From contig JASLQO010000020.1 in the NCBI GenBank assembly GCA_030744435.1, positions 208,012-272,011 on the forward strand: 64,000 bases of DNA. The letters run 5' to 3'. Positions within the stretch are counted from its first letter, which is position 1. Each line of letters begins with the position of its first letter. This DNA is from JASLQO01 sp002327525. Lineage in GTDB: Bacteria > Pseudomonadota > Gammaproteobacteria > Pseudomonadales > Azotimanducaceae. A program made the position numbers and the translations under genes. Positions 1-8,662 of this stretch are shown one piece after another. Below the pieces are notes generated by a model. The model saw nothing but the letters and a program-made list of their open reading frames with translations. It was not told the origin of the DNA and ran no database searches.

Positions 1-69
1 TATGGCCAGTGGACCGCCGCAGGATGCGAGCAGCATTGTGGCGATGAGTATCGGGATTTTCGAGAGCAT
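1..69 (-). CDS. Lipoprotein, N-terminal fragment running off the window
   Basis: Only the first 23 codons are inside the window. They start with ATG at 69 and encode a short basic start, a hydrophobic stretch and the lipobox L-L-A-S-C (Cys at residue 17) followed by GG. That is a classic signal for lipidation and export by Lgt/LspA. The mature protein lies outside, so no function can be given. It lies 136 bases downstream of mnmC in the same direction. Residues 2 and 3 after the Cys are Gly, not Asp, so outer-membrane sorting is more likely than inner-membrane retention. Confidence 0.65.
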   Translation of the reverse strand, partial: MLSKIPILIATMLLASCGGPLAI

Positions 70-205
70 GGTCGGGCGACTCCGGTCAGCTGAGTTGTGG
101 TGATGCGTGACGAGCGGATGGCGGCACATCGCTCGGTCGATGTCGATAGCCCGGTGCCGCCGTTCTCAGCATCTGCTTACCCGCACGCAAGCGATCTTCG
201 GGAGG

Positions 206-1993
206 TCAATGCGTCCGGCGTGAGATACCGTGGCGAATGCCCCGGCGCGCCTGGCGCCGGGCGAACCTCTGAGGATCCAGGAGTGACAAAGCATCCCGGG
301 TCAGGGGTTCGAAGTGCCCCGTGATCGTGCTTGCGATGACCGCGCCCGCGAACGGCGCGCTGGTGGTTCCCATTGAGCCATGCCCGGTGGAGACGTAGAG
401 CGGATGTCCCTCCCATGGTAGGCGGCCGACGGCCGGCGTGCGGTCGGATGTCACGCAACGTGGGCCGCGCATGCTGGCCCGCCAGGTATGAGGACGGCCC
501 TGCAGGCGGTCGAGGTTGGAGCGCCTGCTGTCTGAGGTATCCCATTCACTGTATTCGTATGTCGCCCCCACCGCGAGGACGTTCTCGTCGAGCGGCACCA
601 GATAGCCCCTGCCGACCAGGGGCACACGTGGACGCTCGGCCATGGAAACGAGTTCCAGCTGGCCGAAGACGTCGGCCAATTCCAGTGTCGATGCCCCGGA
701 ATGAGTGCGAGCGGCGGAGCCGTTGGCCAGCACGGTTATGCCTCGGAGCGCGCATGGCAGCTCGCAAGAACGCAGCTCGATATCTGGATGATCCAGCAGA
801 TTTGCGCATAAAACCGGTAAGTCGACCACCGCCGCACCGCGAAACCACAACGCGTCATCGTCAATGGGCCAGGCTGCCAATCGACTGGCAGCGTCGGCGT
901 CGAGTCGCTCTATCCAGTCGCCACTCGACTCGTAAGTACTCGCGATACGCTGCATCTTCGCACCGCTCATGTTGGGTCCCGTCAGCTGCATCGCGCCGCT
1001 GGCGGTGACGCCGGGAAACGATGCCGTGCTGGTGGTCGCGTAGTGATAGGCGTGCGCCCGTAGCATTGCTTGCGGGCTGGCGGCGCCGAGTAAGCGTCCG
1101 TGCTGGGTGGTGCAGCCAACCCCGGATCCTCCGGTGAGGGGCGCCGGATACGGATCCCACACGGTGACAGGCACTCCGGCTTCGGCCAGGTGCCGGGCCA
1201 GTGCGGCACCCGCGATTCCGGCACCCGCGATGTCTACCTGGCCGGGTGCAGCAGGTGGGGAGGGTGTGCTGACGGACATCACGCCGGTCAGCGACTCCCG
1301 CTTGTGCGGGCGCTGGTCGACTCGGCGCATCTCGAAGCCGGCTGCCGTCAGGGCACGGCGTACGCGCCCGGCTGCCGTGAAGGTACTGACGGTGGCTCCT
1401 GATGCGGACAATGGGCCGATGCGTTTCATCGTCGCTTCCTCCCACAGAGCCGGATTACGGTCCGGGGCGAAACCGTCGAGAAACCATGCATCGATCCCTC
1501 GGGGATGACGGCCTGAGATGTCGTCCAGGCCCTCTGTCGCGTCGCCCAGGTACAAGGACAGCGTAATCTGCCCATCGGCCAGACGGCGGCGGTGCCAGCC
1601 GGAGAAGAGCGGCGGCTGCACGGCGGCGAGTTCGTCGTACAGCGGTAGTTCGTGACGCCGCTCGGCAGTGATTCGCCCGAAGTCCTTCCTGGACAACGGC
1701 TGCGCTTCGAAGCTGATGAAGTGCAAACGTATGCTCAGTTCGAGCGCCGTGTGCGCCGCGACCGCAAAATTGAGCCCGGTCCCGAAGCCGAACTCGCCGA
1801 TCACGAAGTCGTGGGCACGTGCCATACGCCCCGCGACATCCGCCGGTTGCATGAACACGCGCTGTACCTCAGATGCGCCGTCCGCGCTGTGGTAGATGTC
1901 CTGAAAATCCTCCGAGTACGGAACGCCGTTGCGCCAGACGATGTGGGCAGGTCGGATCACGTCGCGACGGGCCGGGTCGGATCCAGGATCCAT
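206..1993 (-). CDS. mnmC: Bifunctional tRNA 5-methylaminomethyl-2-thiouridine biosynthesis protein MnmC
   Basis: This enzyme performs the last two steps of mnm5(s2)U34 synthesis in tRNA wobble positions. An FAD oxidase domain removes the carboxymethyl group and a SAM-dependent domain methylates the resulting amine. The N-terminal methyltransferase half shows GFGTGLN (residues 69-75) and FLDGFAP (171-177). The oxidase half begins near residue 250 with the dinucleotide motif GAGIAG (257-262). The 595-residue length is a little short of E. coli MnmC (about 670) but both domains look complete. I chose ATG 1993. The frame stays open to 2092, but that would overlap the upstream sulfurtransferase by over 130 bases. 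With this start the overlap is 37 bases, so the two genes are probably co-transcribed. Confidence 0.93.
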   Translation of the reverse strand: MDPGSDPARRDVIRPAHIVWRNGVPYSEDFQDIYHSADGASEVQRVFMQPADVAGRMARAHDFVIGEFGFGTGLNFAVAAHTALELSIRLHFISFEAQPLSRKDFGRITAERRHELPLYDELAAVQPPLFSGWHRRRLADGQITLSLYLGDATEGLDDISGRHPRGIDAWFLDGFAPDRNPALWEEATMKRIGPLSASGATVSTFTAAGRVRRALTAAGFEMRRVDQRPHKRESLTGVMSVSTPSPPAAPGQVDIAGAGIAGAALARHLAEAGVPVTVWDPYPAPLTGGSGVGCTTQHGRLLGAASPQAMLRAHAYHYATTSTASFPGVTASGAMQLTGPNMSGAKMQRIASTYESSGDWIERLDADAASRLAAWPIDDDALWFRGAAVVDLPVLCANLLDHPDIELRSCELPCALRGITVLANGSAARTHSGASTLELADVFGQLELVSMAERPRVPLVGRGYLVPLDENVLAVGATYEYSEWDTSDSRRSNLDRLQGRPHTWRASMRGPRCVTSDRTPAVGRLPWEGHPLYVSTGHGSMGTTSAPFAGAVIASTITGHFEPLTRDALSLLDPQRFARRQARRGIRHGISRRTH

Positions 1994-2766
1994 TCGCTCC
2001 AGGATCCTGGATAAAGAGCGGATTCGGGCAGCCCAGCGTGACGCATGGCCAGTACGTTGTGGGCAGCGGTGACGCCCGATCCGCAGTAACACACCGGCCG
2101 CTCGAATTCGGAGAAGCGCTGGCGCAACGCTGCAGGCGGCAGAAAGTGCCCCCCGGTGTCCAGGTTCTGCTGAAAAGGACGGCAGATCGCGCCGGGGATG
2201 TGCCCCGCTACGGGGTCGATGGGTTCGTCGATGCCGTGGAAGCGGTTCTCCGCGCGGGCGTCGATCAGCTGGTAGGGGTGTGGTGCGGTGAGTTCATCGA
2301 CACGCACGATCCGCGTCAGCGCTTCGCGGCGCCGGAACGTACCGGGATTGGGTGTTTGCCGGATCTTTTCCAGCGGGCCTCGCCAGGCGGAGATGCCCCC
2401 ATCCAGTACCGCCGCGTTCTCGTGTCCCAGCCAGCGCGCCAGCCACCAGGCGCGGGCTGCGAAGGCGCCCCCGGCATCGTCGTAGACGATGAGTTGCGCA
2501 TCCTCATTCAGGCCCTTGCGGCGAAGACAATCACTGAGATCAGCGGCATCGGGCAGGGGATGCCGGCCACCGGAGCCGGGCGATGAAGCCAGATCGGCAT
2601 CGAGATCGGCCCGCTGGGCACCCGAAATGTGTCCCTCGGCGAAGGCGCGCTCTCCGAACAGCGGGTCGGCCAGGCTGGCGCGACAATCCAGCACGCAGGC
2701 CTGGTCAAGTATCCGTTCTAGCTGAGCGGTCGAGATCAATGTCGTAAACGCTGGCGAAGAAGACAC
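1957..2766 (-). CDS. sseA: Sulfurtransferase (3-mercaptopyruvate/thiosulfate type, tandem rhodanese)
   Basis: The 269-residue protein has two rhodanese modules: an inactive N-terminal one ending around residue 135 and a catalytic C-terminal one. The active-site loop C-G-S-G-V-T-A (228-234) carries the persulfide-forming Cys. The CGSGVT loop is the version typical of 3-mercaptopyruvate sulfurtransferases, whereas thiosulfate sulfurtransferases have CRxGx[R/T]. It likely donates sulfane sulfur in the cytoplasm. Its overlap with mnmC, a thiouridine-modifying enzyme, is suggestive but does not prove a shared pathway. The gene name follows E. coli SseA; the substrate is not certain. Confidence 0.85.
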   Translation of the reverse strand: MSSSPAFTTLISTAQLERILDQACVLDCRASLADPLFGERAFAEGHISGAQRADLDADLASSPGSGGRHPLPDAADLSDCLRRKGLNEDAQLIVYDDAGGAFAARAWWLARWLGHENAAVLDGGISAWRGPLEKIRQTPNPGTFRRREALTRIVRVDELTAPHPYQLIDARAENRFHGIDEPIDPVAGHIPGAICRPFQQNLDTGGHFLPPAALRQRFSEFERPVCYCGSGVTAAHNVLAMRHAGLPESALYPGSWSEWILDPTRPVAT

Positions 2767-2973
2767 TTTCTTGACTGAAAACTTCCGGTTTGCTTGTTTA
2801 TAACTTGCGAATCCGTGCAGAATTCCAAGCTAGCATTGTCAATATCATGTTGTCACAATCGCGCCCGCGGCTCAGCACCCTCAGCAAGAGGGACACTTCA
2901 TTGGGACATCTTACCGGGTCACGGTACCTCGACGTCACTTTGATGAGCAATTGCTGAATCGAGTCTTCTGGAT

Positions 2974-3702
2974 TTGCTTGCTGACGGGGTGTGGGGTCTT
3001 TCTGGTTGGGGCATCCTTGCCTACACACTGATCCTCACGCATATCACCGTCGTAAGCGTGACGGTGTATCTGCACCGTCACTCCGCACATTGCGTGCTGG
3101 ATCTGCATCCGTCGCTCGCGCATTGCTTCCGCTTCTGGTTGTGGATGACCACGGGCATGGTCACTTGCGAATGGATCGCCATACACCGCAAACACCATGC
3201 TAAGTGCGAGACAGAGGATGATCCTCACGGTCCGGTGATACAGGGGCTTGCGAACATCATGTTGTGCGGTGTGGAAGCCTACCGCAGCGAAGCGACCAAC
3301 GAGGAGACCCTCACCCGCTGCGGCAAGGGCTGTCCGGATGATTGGATTGAGCGCAATCTGTACGCACGTTCCTCGGCGTTCGGTGTCGCCTCGATGCTGG
3401 TGGTCGATCTGATGTTGTTTGGCGCCAATGGGGCAACCGTGTGGGCGGTGCAGATCATCTGGATTCCCTTCCTCGTGGCGGGCATGCTCAATGGCGTGGG
3501 CCATTACCGGGGCTATCGCAATTTCGCGTGTCCCGATGCGGCGACCAACATCTTGCCGTGGGGCATTCTCATCGGCGGTGAAGAACTGCTGGATGCCCTG
3601 CGAACCTGGTGTGTCCGCGCGCAGGAGTCGGGTATGTCTACCCTTCGTGAGTTCGTGGAAGATCTGAAGAGTTACAGCGCCACGAAATTGGTGAGAGCAT
3701 AA
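2974..3702 (+). CDS. Acyl-CoA/fatty acid desaturase remnant, third histidine box deleted
   Basis: This membrane di-iron desaturase keeps the first histidine box HRHSAH (residues 34-39), the second box HRKHH (71-75) and the family segment GHYRGYRNF (177-184). After the conserved G-G-E-E-L (201-205) the expected HNNHH box is absent. The sequence jumps directly to a C-terminal tail (LDALRTWC...LKSYS) that in full-length relatives lies roughly 80-100 residues later. Relatives are about 320-400 residues long; this one is 242. The frame is open, so it looks like an in-frame internal deletion at about 3586-3591. The start is uncertain: TTG 2974 has a weak ribosome site and the next stop upstream is at 2944. 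Without the third box an active di-iron site is not expected. Confidence 0.8.
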   Translation: MLADGVWGLSGWGILAYTLILTHITVVSVTVYLHRHSAHCVLDLHPSLAHCFRFWLWMTTGMVTCEWIAIHRKHHAKCETEDDPHGPVIQGLANIMLCGVEAYRSEATNEETLTRCGKGCPDDWIERNLYARSSAFGVASMLVVDLMLFGANGATVWAVQIIWIPFLVAGMLNGVGHYRGYRNFACPDAATNILPWGILIGGEELLDALRTWCVRAQESGMSTLREFVEDLKSYSATKLVRA

Positions 3703-3727
3703 GTCTTGGACTGGTTCAGATATCTAA

Positions 3728-4165
3728 CTAGGCAACCACCGTCGACACCGGCGGAAGGCTTGCGAACGCGGGCTGTGTAATGGTTACCGAGTAGTCCCCA
3801 TCGGCGTAGTCGCCCGTCACGTCGATACCGATAGAACCGAGGGCCGCATCTCCTGCACCCTCCGTGAAAGCGGAACCGGCTAGCGTGGGTGCCGGGTGAC
3901 CTTTCGGATTTAGTAACGAAACCCAGCCAGTGGCATCAGTGGCTACGGCCTCGTTCGTCGACATGCCCATGGCGAGCGCGCTTTCGGCCCGGAGATAGTG
4001 ATTTCGCACATAGTGGATGGCTGCTTTGTAATTGTCCGACACTACCGTTGACTGTGATTCTTCCACGTAGGTCTCATAGGCTGCGATGGCAATTGATGCC
4101 ACTACCCCGAGGACGAGCACTGCGACGAGCAGTTCGATGAGTGTAAATCCGACGGCATTACGCAT
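3728..4165 (-). CDS. Type IV pilin-like prepilin
   Basis: The 145-residue protein has a class III signal: a short leader ending in Gly6, then F-T-L-I-E-L with Glu at +5 of the mature protein, and a hydrophobic helix to about residue 30. This is the PilD-cleaved, N-methylated type IV pilin/pseudopilin start. The rest is a small globular domain rich in Ala, Gly, Thr and Asp with no Cys pair, so the disulphide D-loop of major PilA pilins is missing. It sits downstream of argS on the same strand, with no other pilus genes nearby. It could be a pilin, a minor pilin or a pseudopilin. Confidence 0.75.
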   Translation of the reverse strand: MRNAVGFTLIELLVAVLVLGVVASIAIAAYETYVEESQSTVVSDNYKAAIHYVRNHYLRAESALAMGMSTNEAVATDATGWVSLLNPKGHPAPTLAGSAFTEGAGDAALGSIGIDVTGDYADGDYSVTITQPAFASLPPVSTVVA

Positions 4166-4256
4166 ATTTGGTACTGTGCATTCGCGACTAGGAAAATTCT
4201 ATAACGGCTCTTACAACGCGGGTTTTTACCGGTGCGCGTGAGAAATGTGAACGAGT

Positions 4257-5972
4257 CTACATTCTGTCCACGGTTTCGATGCCGAGCAGCGAGAGTCCGG
4301 CTCTCAGCGTCTCGGCGGTGCGGTGAGAAAACCGCAGCCGATTGTCTCGAGCCGAGAGTGATTGGGCTGTGAGAATCGGGCATTGCTCGTAGAAGCGCAT
4401 GAACTTCGTGGTCAGATCGTATAGGTAGGCGCACAGTACGTGCGGATAGCCGTCACGAGCCACCAGCTCCACGTTCTCCTGGAACCGTAGTAGGGCTATG
4501 GCCAGGTCGCGTTCTGCCGGCTCAGATGGACGAAGAGTACCGTCGAGGCTTTGGACCGAGATGTCTCCGCGGCGAAACAGGCTCTGGATGCGAGCATAGG
4601 CGTATTGCAGATATGGGGCAGTGTTGCCCTCGAAGGCGAGCATCTGGTCCCAGTCGAACACATAGTCGCTACCGCGATTTTTCGAGAGATCCGCATACTT
4701 CACCGCACCAACACCGACCACGCGGGCAATCTCGAGTCGCTCGGTTTCGGTGAGCGTGGGATTCTTTTCGCTCACCAGTTCGAATGCGCGTTGCTCCGCC
4801 TCGTTCAACAGATCCGTGAGGTGTACGACGCCGCCTTCGCGTGTCTTGAATGGCTTGCCGTCGGTGCCGAGCATGGCGCCGAAGGGCATGTGTTCGAGGC
4901 TTGCATCATCCGTTGTGAAGCCAGCGGTTCGCGCGACGGCGAACACCTGTTTGAAGTGCAGTACCTGGCGCGTGTCGGTGAAGTACAGCACGCGCGATGC
5001 ACCGAGTTTGTGCGTGCGGTAGCGTATTGCCGCCAGATCGGTAGTGGCGTAAAGGTAACCGCCGTCCGATTTCTGTACGATCACCGGCAGCGGTTCACCG
5101 TCCTTTTTTTTGAACTGATCGAGAAACACGCACTGGGCGCCATCCGATTCGGTGAGTAGTCCTTGCTGGGCGAGACTGCTGATGACGTTGTTCAAATCCT
5201 CGTTATAGGCACTTTCCGCCATCACATCTGCACGCGAGAGCGTCACTCCGAGGTGTTGATACACCTCGTCGCAGTGCGAGAGCGACACATCGATGAAATG
5301 CCGCCACTGTGCCAGCACGTTTTCGTCACCACGCTGTAGTGCCACCACTTTCGCACGCGCTCTCTGGGCGAAGGCGTCGTCGGCGGTGAAGCGTTCGCGC
5401 GAGCGTCGATAGAATTCCTCCAGATCCTTCAGTTCGTCCGAGGCCGAGTTTGCACCGTCGGTTTCCTCTAGATACTCGAGCAGCATGCCGAACTGTGTGC
5501 CCCAGTCGCCGACGTGGTTCTGGCGCGTAACCCGGTGTCCGAGGACCTCCAGCGCGCGCGCGACGGCGTCACCGATCACCGTGGAGCGCAGGTGTCCCAC
5601 GTGCATTTCCTTGGCGAGGTTCGGGGATGAGTAATCCACCACGGTGTGCTGCGGTGGATCCTGTGCCTCGAGTAGTGGCGTGCCGAGAACGAGGTTGTCC
5701 GCGATGAAGTTGGTGGAAAGCCGGATATTCAGAAATCCGGGGCCCGCTATGTCGATGCTGTCAGCAACGTCGTCCAATTGCAGCGCGCCCACCACATCTG
5801 CCGCCAGCTCCATTGGATTGCGCTTCTGGCGTTTGGCAGCCGCCATCACGCCGTTGGCCTGATAATCTCCAAATTCGGGTTTTCCGGCCGTTTGAATTCC
5901 GGCCGTGCCCTCGGCATGGCAGGCATCGAGCGCTGCCTGAACACGGGTGTTCAGAAGATCGCGAACGTTCAT
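4257..5972 (-). CDS. argS: Arginyl-tRNA synthetase
   Basis: This class I aminoacyl-tRNA synthetase charges tRNA-Arg. It shows the N-terminal Add1 domain that reads the tRNA D-loop, the signature HVGHLRS (residues 124-130) as the HIGH motif, and a C-terminal DALR anticodon-binding helical domain. A clear KMSKS is absent; the region GKPFKTREGG takes its place, as usual for ArgS. The 571-residue length is normal. The next gene downstream of it on the same strand is the prepilin, and the cold-shock gene lies 6 bases downstream of its start on the other side of the intergenic gap, also on the minus strand. Confidence 0.96.
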   Translation of the reverse strand: MNVRDLLNTRVQAALDACHAEGTAGIQTAGKPEFGDYQANGVMAAAKRQKRNPMELAADVVGALQLDDVADSIDIAGPGFLNIRLSTNFIADNLVLGTPLLEAQDPPQHTVVDYSSPNLAKEMHVGHLRSTVIGDAVARALEVLGHRVTRQNHVGDWGTQFGMLLEYLEETDGANSASDELKDLEEFYRRSRERFTADDAFAQRARAKVVALQRGDENVLAQWRHFIDVSLSHCDEVYQHLGVTLSRADVMAESAYNEDLNNVISSLAQQGLLTESDGAQCVFLDQFKKKDGEPLPVIVQKSDGGYLYATTDLAAIRYRTHKLGASRVLYFTDTRQVLHFKQVFAVARTAGFTTDDASLEHMPFGAMLGTDGKPFKTREGGVVHLTDLLNEAEQRAFELVSEKNPTLTETERLEIARVVGVGAVKYADLSKNRGSDYVFDWDQMLAFEGNTAPYLQYAYARIQSLFRRGDISVQSLDGTLRPSEPAERDLAIALLRFQENVELVARDGYPHVLCAYLYDLTTKFMRFYEQCPILTAQSLSARDNRLRFSHRTAETLRAGLSLLGIETVDRM

Positions 5973-5978
5973 CGTGAT

Positions 5979-6485
5979 TCAGGACGCCGGTGAGACGTTT
6001 TCCGCCTGCATGCCCTTGTCGCCTTGCACCGCGTCGAATACCACAGCCTGTCCATCGTGAAGCGTCGGGCGTCGCTGACCGTTACCGGTATTGATACTGT
6101 GTTGGTGTACGAAGATTTCCTCGCCTGTACCGCGGATGATGAAACCGTAGCCCTTGCTGCGATTGAACCACTTCACCTTGCCGTGCTCGGCACCCTGCTT
6201 GTCGCGCGCGCCGTTGCGCGCGCGCTGGGGGCGATCCTGCCGGTCGGCGCGCACCCGGGTTTTGCCTTTGCTATCGGATCTTTGTCGGTTCCTGGCCGGA
6301 GGAGGCTTGATGCCCTGCGGCGAAACACCGGCAAGCCGGGCATTGAACAACCCGTTCACGACGAGTGCGACAGCGGCGATGATGAACAGTGCCAGGTAGT
6401 TGTCGGGCCACAGGCGGTTGGTGAGTTCGGTGACAGCGACCGCCAGTAGAATGGCGCTGATCAGCGCGATGAAGTAAGTGCGCAT
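5979..6485 (-). CDS. Membrane-linked cold-shock-domain protein
   Basis: The 168-residue protein has two hydrophobic helices at about residues 4-20 and 29-47, a basic linker rich in Arg, Lys and Gln (about 58-100), and a C-terminal cold-shock domain. That domain has RNP1-like K-W-F-N-R-S-K-G-Y-G-F and RNP2-like E-E-I-F-V-H motifs. Cold-shock domains bind single-stranded RNA or DNA. Here the domain should face the cytoplasm while anchored in the inner membrane. Soluble CspA-type proteins are about 70 residues, so the membrane half is an addition. It ends 6 bases before argS begins and is probably co-transcribed with it. Confidence 0.82.
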   Translation of the reverse strand: MRTYFIALISAILLAVAVTELTNRLWPDNYLALFIIAAVALVVNGLFNARLAGVSPQGIKPPPARNRQRSDSKGKTRVRADRQDRPQRARNGARDKQGAEHGKVKWFNRSKGYGFIIRGTGEEIFVHQHSINTGNGQRRPTLHDGQAVVFDAVQGDKGMQAENVSPAS

Positions 6486-6601
6486 GGTCTGATCCTCGAG
6501 TGCCCGAATTGGGGCGCGAATGAAAAGCCACGCAGTTTAGCACGGCCTCCGTTGGGTGCATCCGCTGAAAGTAATGGTAAATCCTGTTTCGAAAGAACGC
6601 T

Positions 6602-7159
6602 CTAAAGACGTTTCGCTGAGGTAATCACAACCCGCTCCACGGGAACGTTCCGCATGCCGCCTTCCAGATGGGTGGGCTTACCCTCGATTCCTTTCACGAC
6701 ATCCATCCCTTCCACCACCCGGCCGAAGACAGCGTAGCCCGGACGGGCTCTGCTGCCATCGAGGTGGCTGTTGTTGTTCAGATTGATGAAGAACTGGGTA
6801 TCCGCGGAATCGGGGTCGGCCAGGCGGGCCATGGCGACGGTGCCCAGTCTGTTGGACAGCCCGTTGGCGGATTCGTTGACCACGCTGCGAGGCGGTTTTC
6901 TGTAGTTCAGTTTTTCATCGTAACCGCCTGTCTGCACGACGAAACCTGGAACCACGCGGTGAAAGATGAGATTGCGGTAGAAACCCTGGTCGATCAGACG
7001 AAGAAAGTTCTGCACCGTTTCGGGGGCTCGGCTTGGGTAGAGTTCCAGTACGAGTTGACCCGCCGTGGTTTGTATAGCGACGCGCGGTGCGTCGGCGGCA
7101 AGCGCGGGAGCGCCTGACATAGGTATCAACAGCAGTAGCGAGAGGATCAGGTTTTTCAT
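6602..7159 (-). CDS. Peptidyl-prolyl cis-trans isomerase, cyclophilin type, exported
   Basis: The 185-residue protein starts with a signal peptide (basic start, hydrophobic core, cleavage near A-L-A-A). A single cyclophilin domain follows, with the motifs FHRVVPGFVVQTGG and DSADTQFFINL. The catalytic Arg is present in F-H-R. This is a periplasmic PpiA-like proline isomerase that helps fold exported proteins. The frame is open further upstream to 7276, but the signal peptide starts at ATG 7159. It lies about 46 bases downstream of pdxJ. Confidence 0.9.
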   Translation of the reverse strand: MKNLILSLLLLIPMSGAPALAADAPRVAIQTTAGQLVLELYPSRAPETVQNFLRLIDQGFYRNLIFHRVVPGFVVQTGGYDEKLNYRKPPRSVVNESANGLSNRLGTVAMARLADPDSADTQFFINLNNNSHLDGSRARPGYAVFGRVVEGMDVVKGIEGKPTHLEGGMRNVPVERVVITSAKRL

Positions 7160-7205
7160 GAGCGCATTGTAGCGAGGTGATCGGGGTTCGAAAGGGATGC
7201 GCCCG

Positions 7206-7991
7206 TCAGATGTCGTGGTGCAGCGCCCGGAGGTAGGCCCGCACGGTATCCGCGAGTCCGGACTCCAACGCATCACAGATCAGGGCATGGCCGATGGATA
7301 CCTCGTCCACCTCAGTGATGCCGGCGAACAGACGCAGATTGTTGGTGTCCAGATCGTGGCCGGCATTGACGCCGAGGCCGAGCTGGGTGGCATGGCGTGC
7401 TGCCTGCAGATAGGTCTCGTAGGAGGATCTGCTCAAATCGTGATCGATACCGTGTTGTGCGGCCAGATCGGCAAACGGACCGGTGTATAACTCGACGCGA
7501 TCTGCGCCGATGTCGCGAGCGCGGGTGATCTGCTCGGCCACGGGATCCATGAACAGGCTCACCCGTGCTCCCCACGTCTGATAGATTCGGATTCTGGCCG
7601 CGAGCGGTCCCACATCGCCGCCGATGAGGTCGAAACCGTGATCGGAAGTCAGTTGATCATCGGTATCGGGTACGAGGGTGGCCTGGTCGGGACGCGTGCT
7701 TTCGATCAGGGCATCGAAGCCAGGATAGGGCTCGGCCGCTCCGGGTCGGGGACCGGCAAATGGATTGCCTTCGATGTTGAACTCGATGCCGGGGTAGTCT
7801 TCCAGCAGCTGCGCCAGGTCGAACACGTCGTGCGGTCTGATGTGGCGCTGATCTGGCCGTGGGTGGACGGTAATGCCGTGGGCACCCGCGGCAAGCACCG
7901 TTTCTGCCGCGCCGACGACGCTGGGAGAACCGCTTTCACGGGAATTGCGCAGGAGTGCGACCTTGTTGAGATTTACGCTCAGCACAGTCAC
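7206..7991 (-). CDS. pdxJ: Pyridoxine 5'-phosphate synthase PdxJ
   Basis: PdxJ condenses 1-deoxyxylulose 5-phosphate with 3-amino-2-oxopropyl phosphate to give pyridoxine 5'-phosphate, the last ring-forming step of the DXP-dependent vitamin B6 pathway. The 261-residue protein is a TIM barrel and shows the family stretches LSVNLNKVALLRNSR at the N-terminus, GITVHPRPDQRHI, and AGHDLDTNNL near the C-terminus. Its start overlaps the stop of the upstream YgiM-like gene by 4 bases (ATGA), indicating translational coupling. Confidence 0.95.
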   Translation of the reverse strand: MTVLSVNLNKVALLRNSRESGSPSVVGAAETVLAAGAHGITVHPRPDQRHIRPHDVFDLAQLLEDYPGIEFNIEGNPFAGPRPGAAEPYPGFDALIESTRPDQATLVPDTDDQLTSDHGFDLIGGDVGPLAARIRIYQTWGARVSLFMDPVAEQITRARDIGADRVELYTGPFADLAAQHGIDHDLSRSSYETYLQAARHATQLGLGVNAGHDLDTNNLRLFAGITEVDEVSIGHALICDALESGLADTVRAYLRALHHDI

Positions 7992-8647
7992 GACCAGGCG
8001 CTCCGGCGCGGCCGCGACTTGATGAGGACCCCCAGCAATAGTCCCGCCAGCACCAGGCCGGCTCCGATCAGCAACCAGCGTTGTTGCAGGTTGTCGCGCA
8101 GCATGCTGTTTTCCACGCCGAGATCTTCCAGTTCGTTTCGCAGTCGTTCATTCAGCGCGATCAGGCGCTGACTCTCGGCGTGCTGTTCCAGCGCCTCGCG
8201 GGAGATGCGCCTCACTTCTCCCAGCTCGGTCTCGAGGCTCGCCACCTGCTCGCGCAGCGAGGCGTTGTCGTTGGATGTTTCGTCCCGGTTGCTAGTTACG
8301 GTGGTGAGATTGCCACGCAACTCGGCAACGGTTGTCTCGAGTCTGCTTATCTCACGCTGCAGTGCGGGCAGACGATCTCTTGCGATCGGTTCTGCCACCA
8401 GGTACTGGATCGGTACCCAACCTTCGGTCCCGCGCGACGTGCGAATCCGGGCGAATCCGGCGTCAGTATCCCGCTCGAGCACTTCCATCCGGGTGCCCGC
8501 GGGCAGCCCGCGGTGCAGGATTGTGTGGTTGTTCGAAGGGCCGCTTCTCAGCGGTACCCTCAGTTCATCCGAGATCCAGCGGGTTTCGCTGTTAACTGCA
8601 GCCGCGGTGGTGAGCAGGGTGCCTAGCAGTATCCAACGCAAAGTCAT
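7988..8647 (-). CDS. YgiM-like SH3-domain membrane protein (TIGR04211 family)
   Basis: The 219-residue protein has a signal peptide (about 1-20), a bacterial SH3 domain (about 25-85, with R-S-G-P-S-N-N-H and T-E-G-W-V), a long coiled coil (about 95-180), one transmembrane helix (about 190-208) and a basic cytoplasmic tail. This is the arrangement of E. coli YgiM, whose role is poorly defined but fits an envelope function. It overlaps pdxJ by 4 bases. Confidence 0.85.
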   Translation of the reverse strand: MTLRWILLGTLLTTAAAVNSETRWISDELRVPLRSGPSNNHTILHRGLPAGTRMEVLERDTDAGFARIRTSRGTEGWVPIQYLVAEPIARDRLPALQREISRLETTVAELRGNLTTVTSNRDETSNDNASLREQVASLETELGEVRRISREALEQHAESQRLIALNERLRNELEDLGVENSMLRDNLQQRWLLIGAGLVLAGLLLGVLIKSRPRRSAWS

Positions 8648-8662
8648 GTCGGGATGCGTTCC

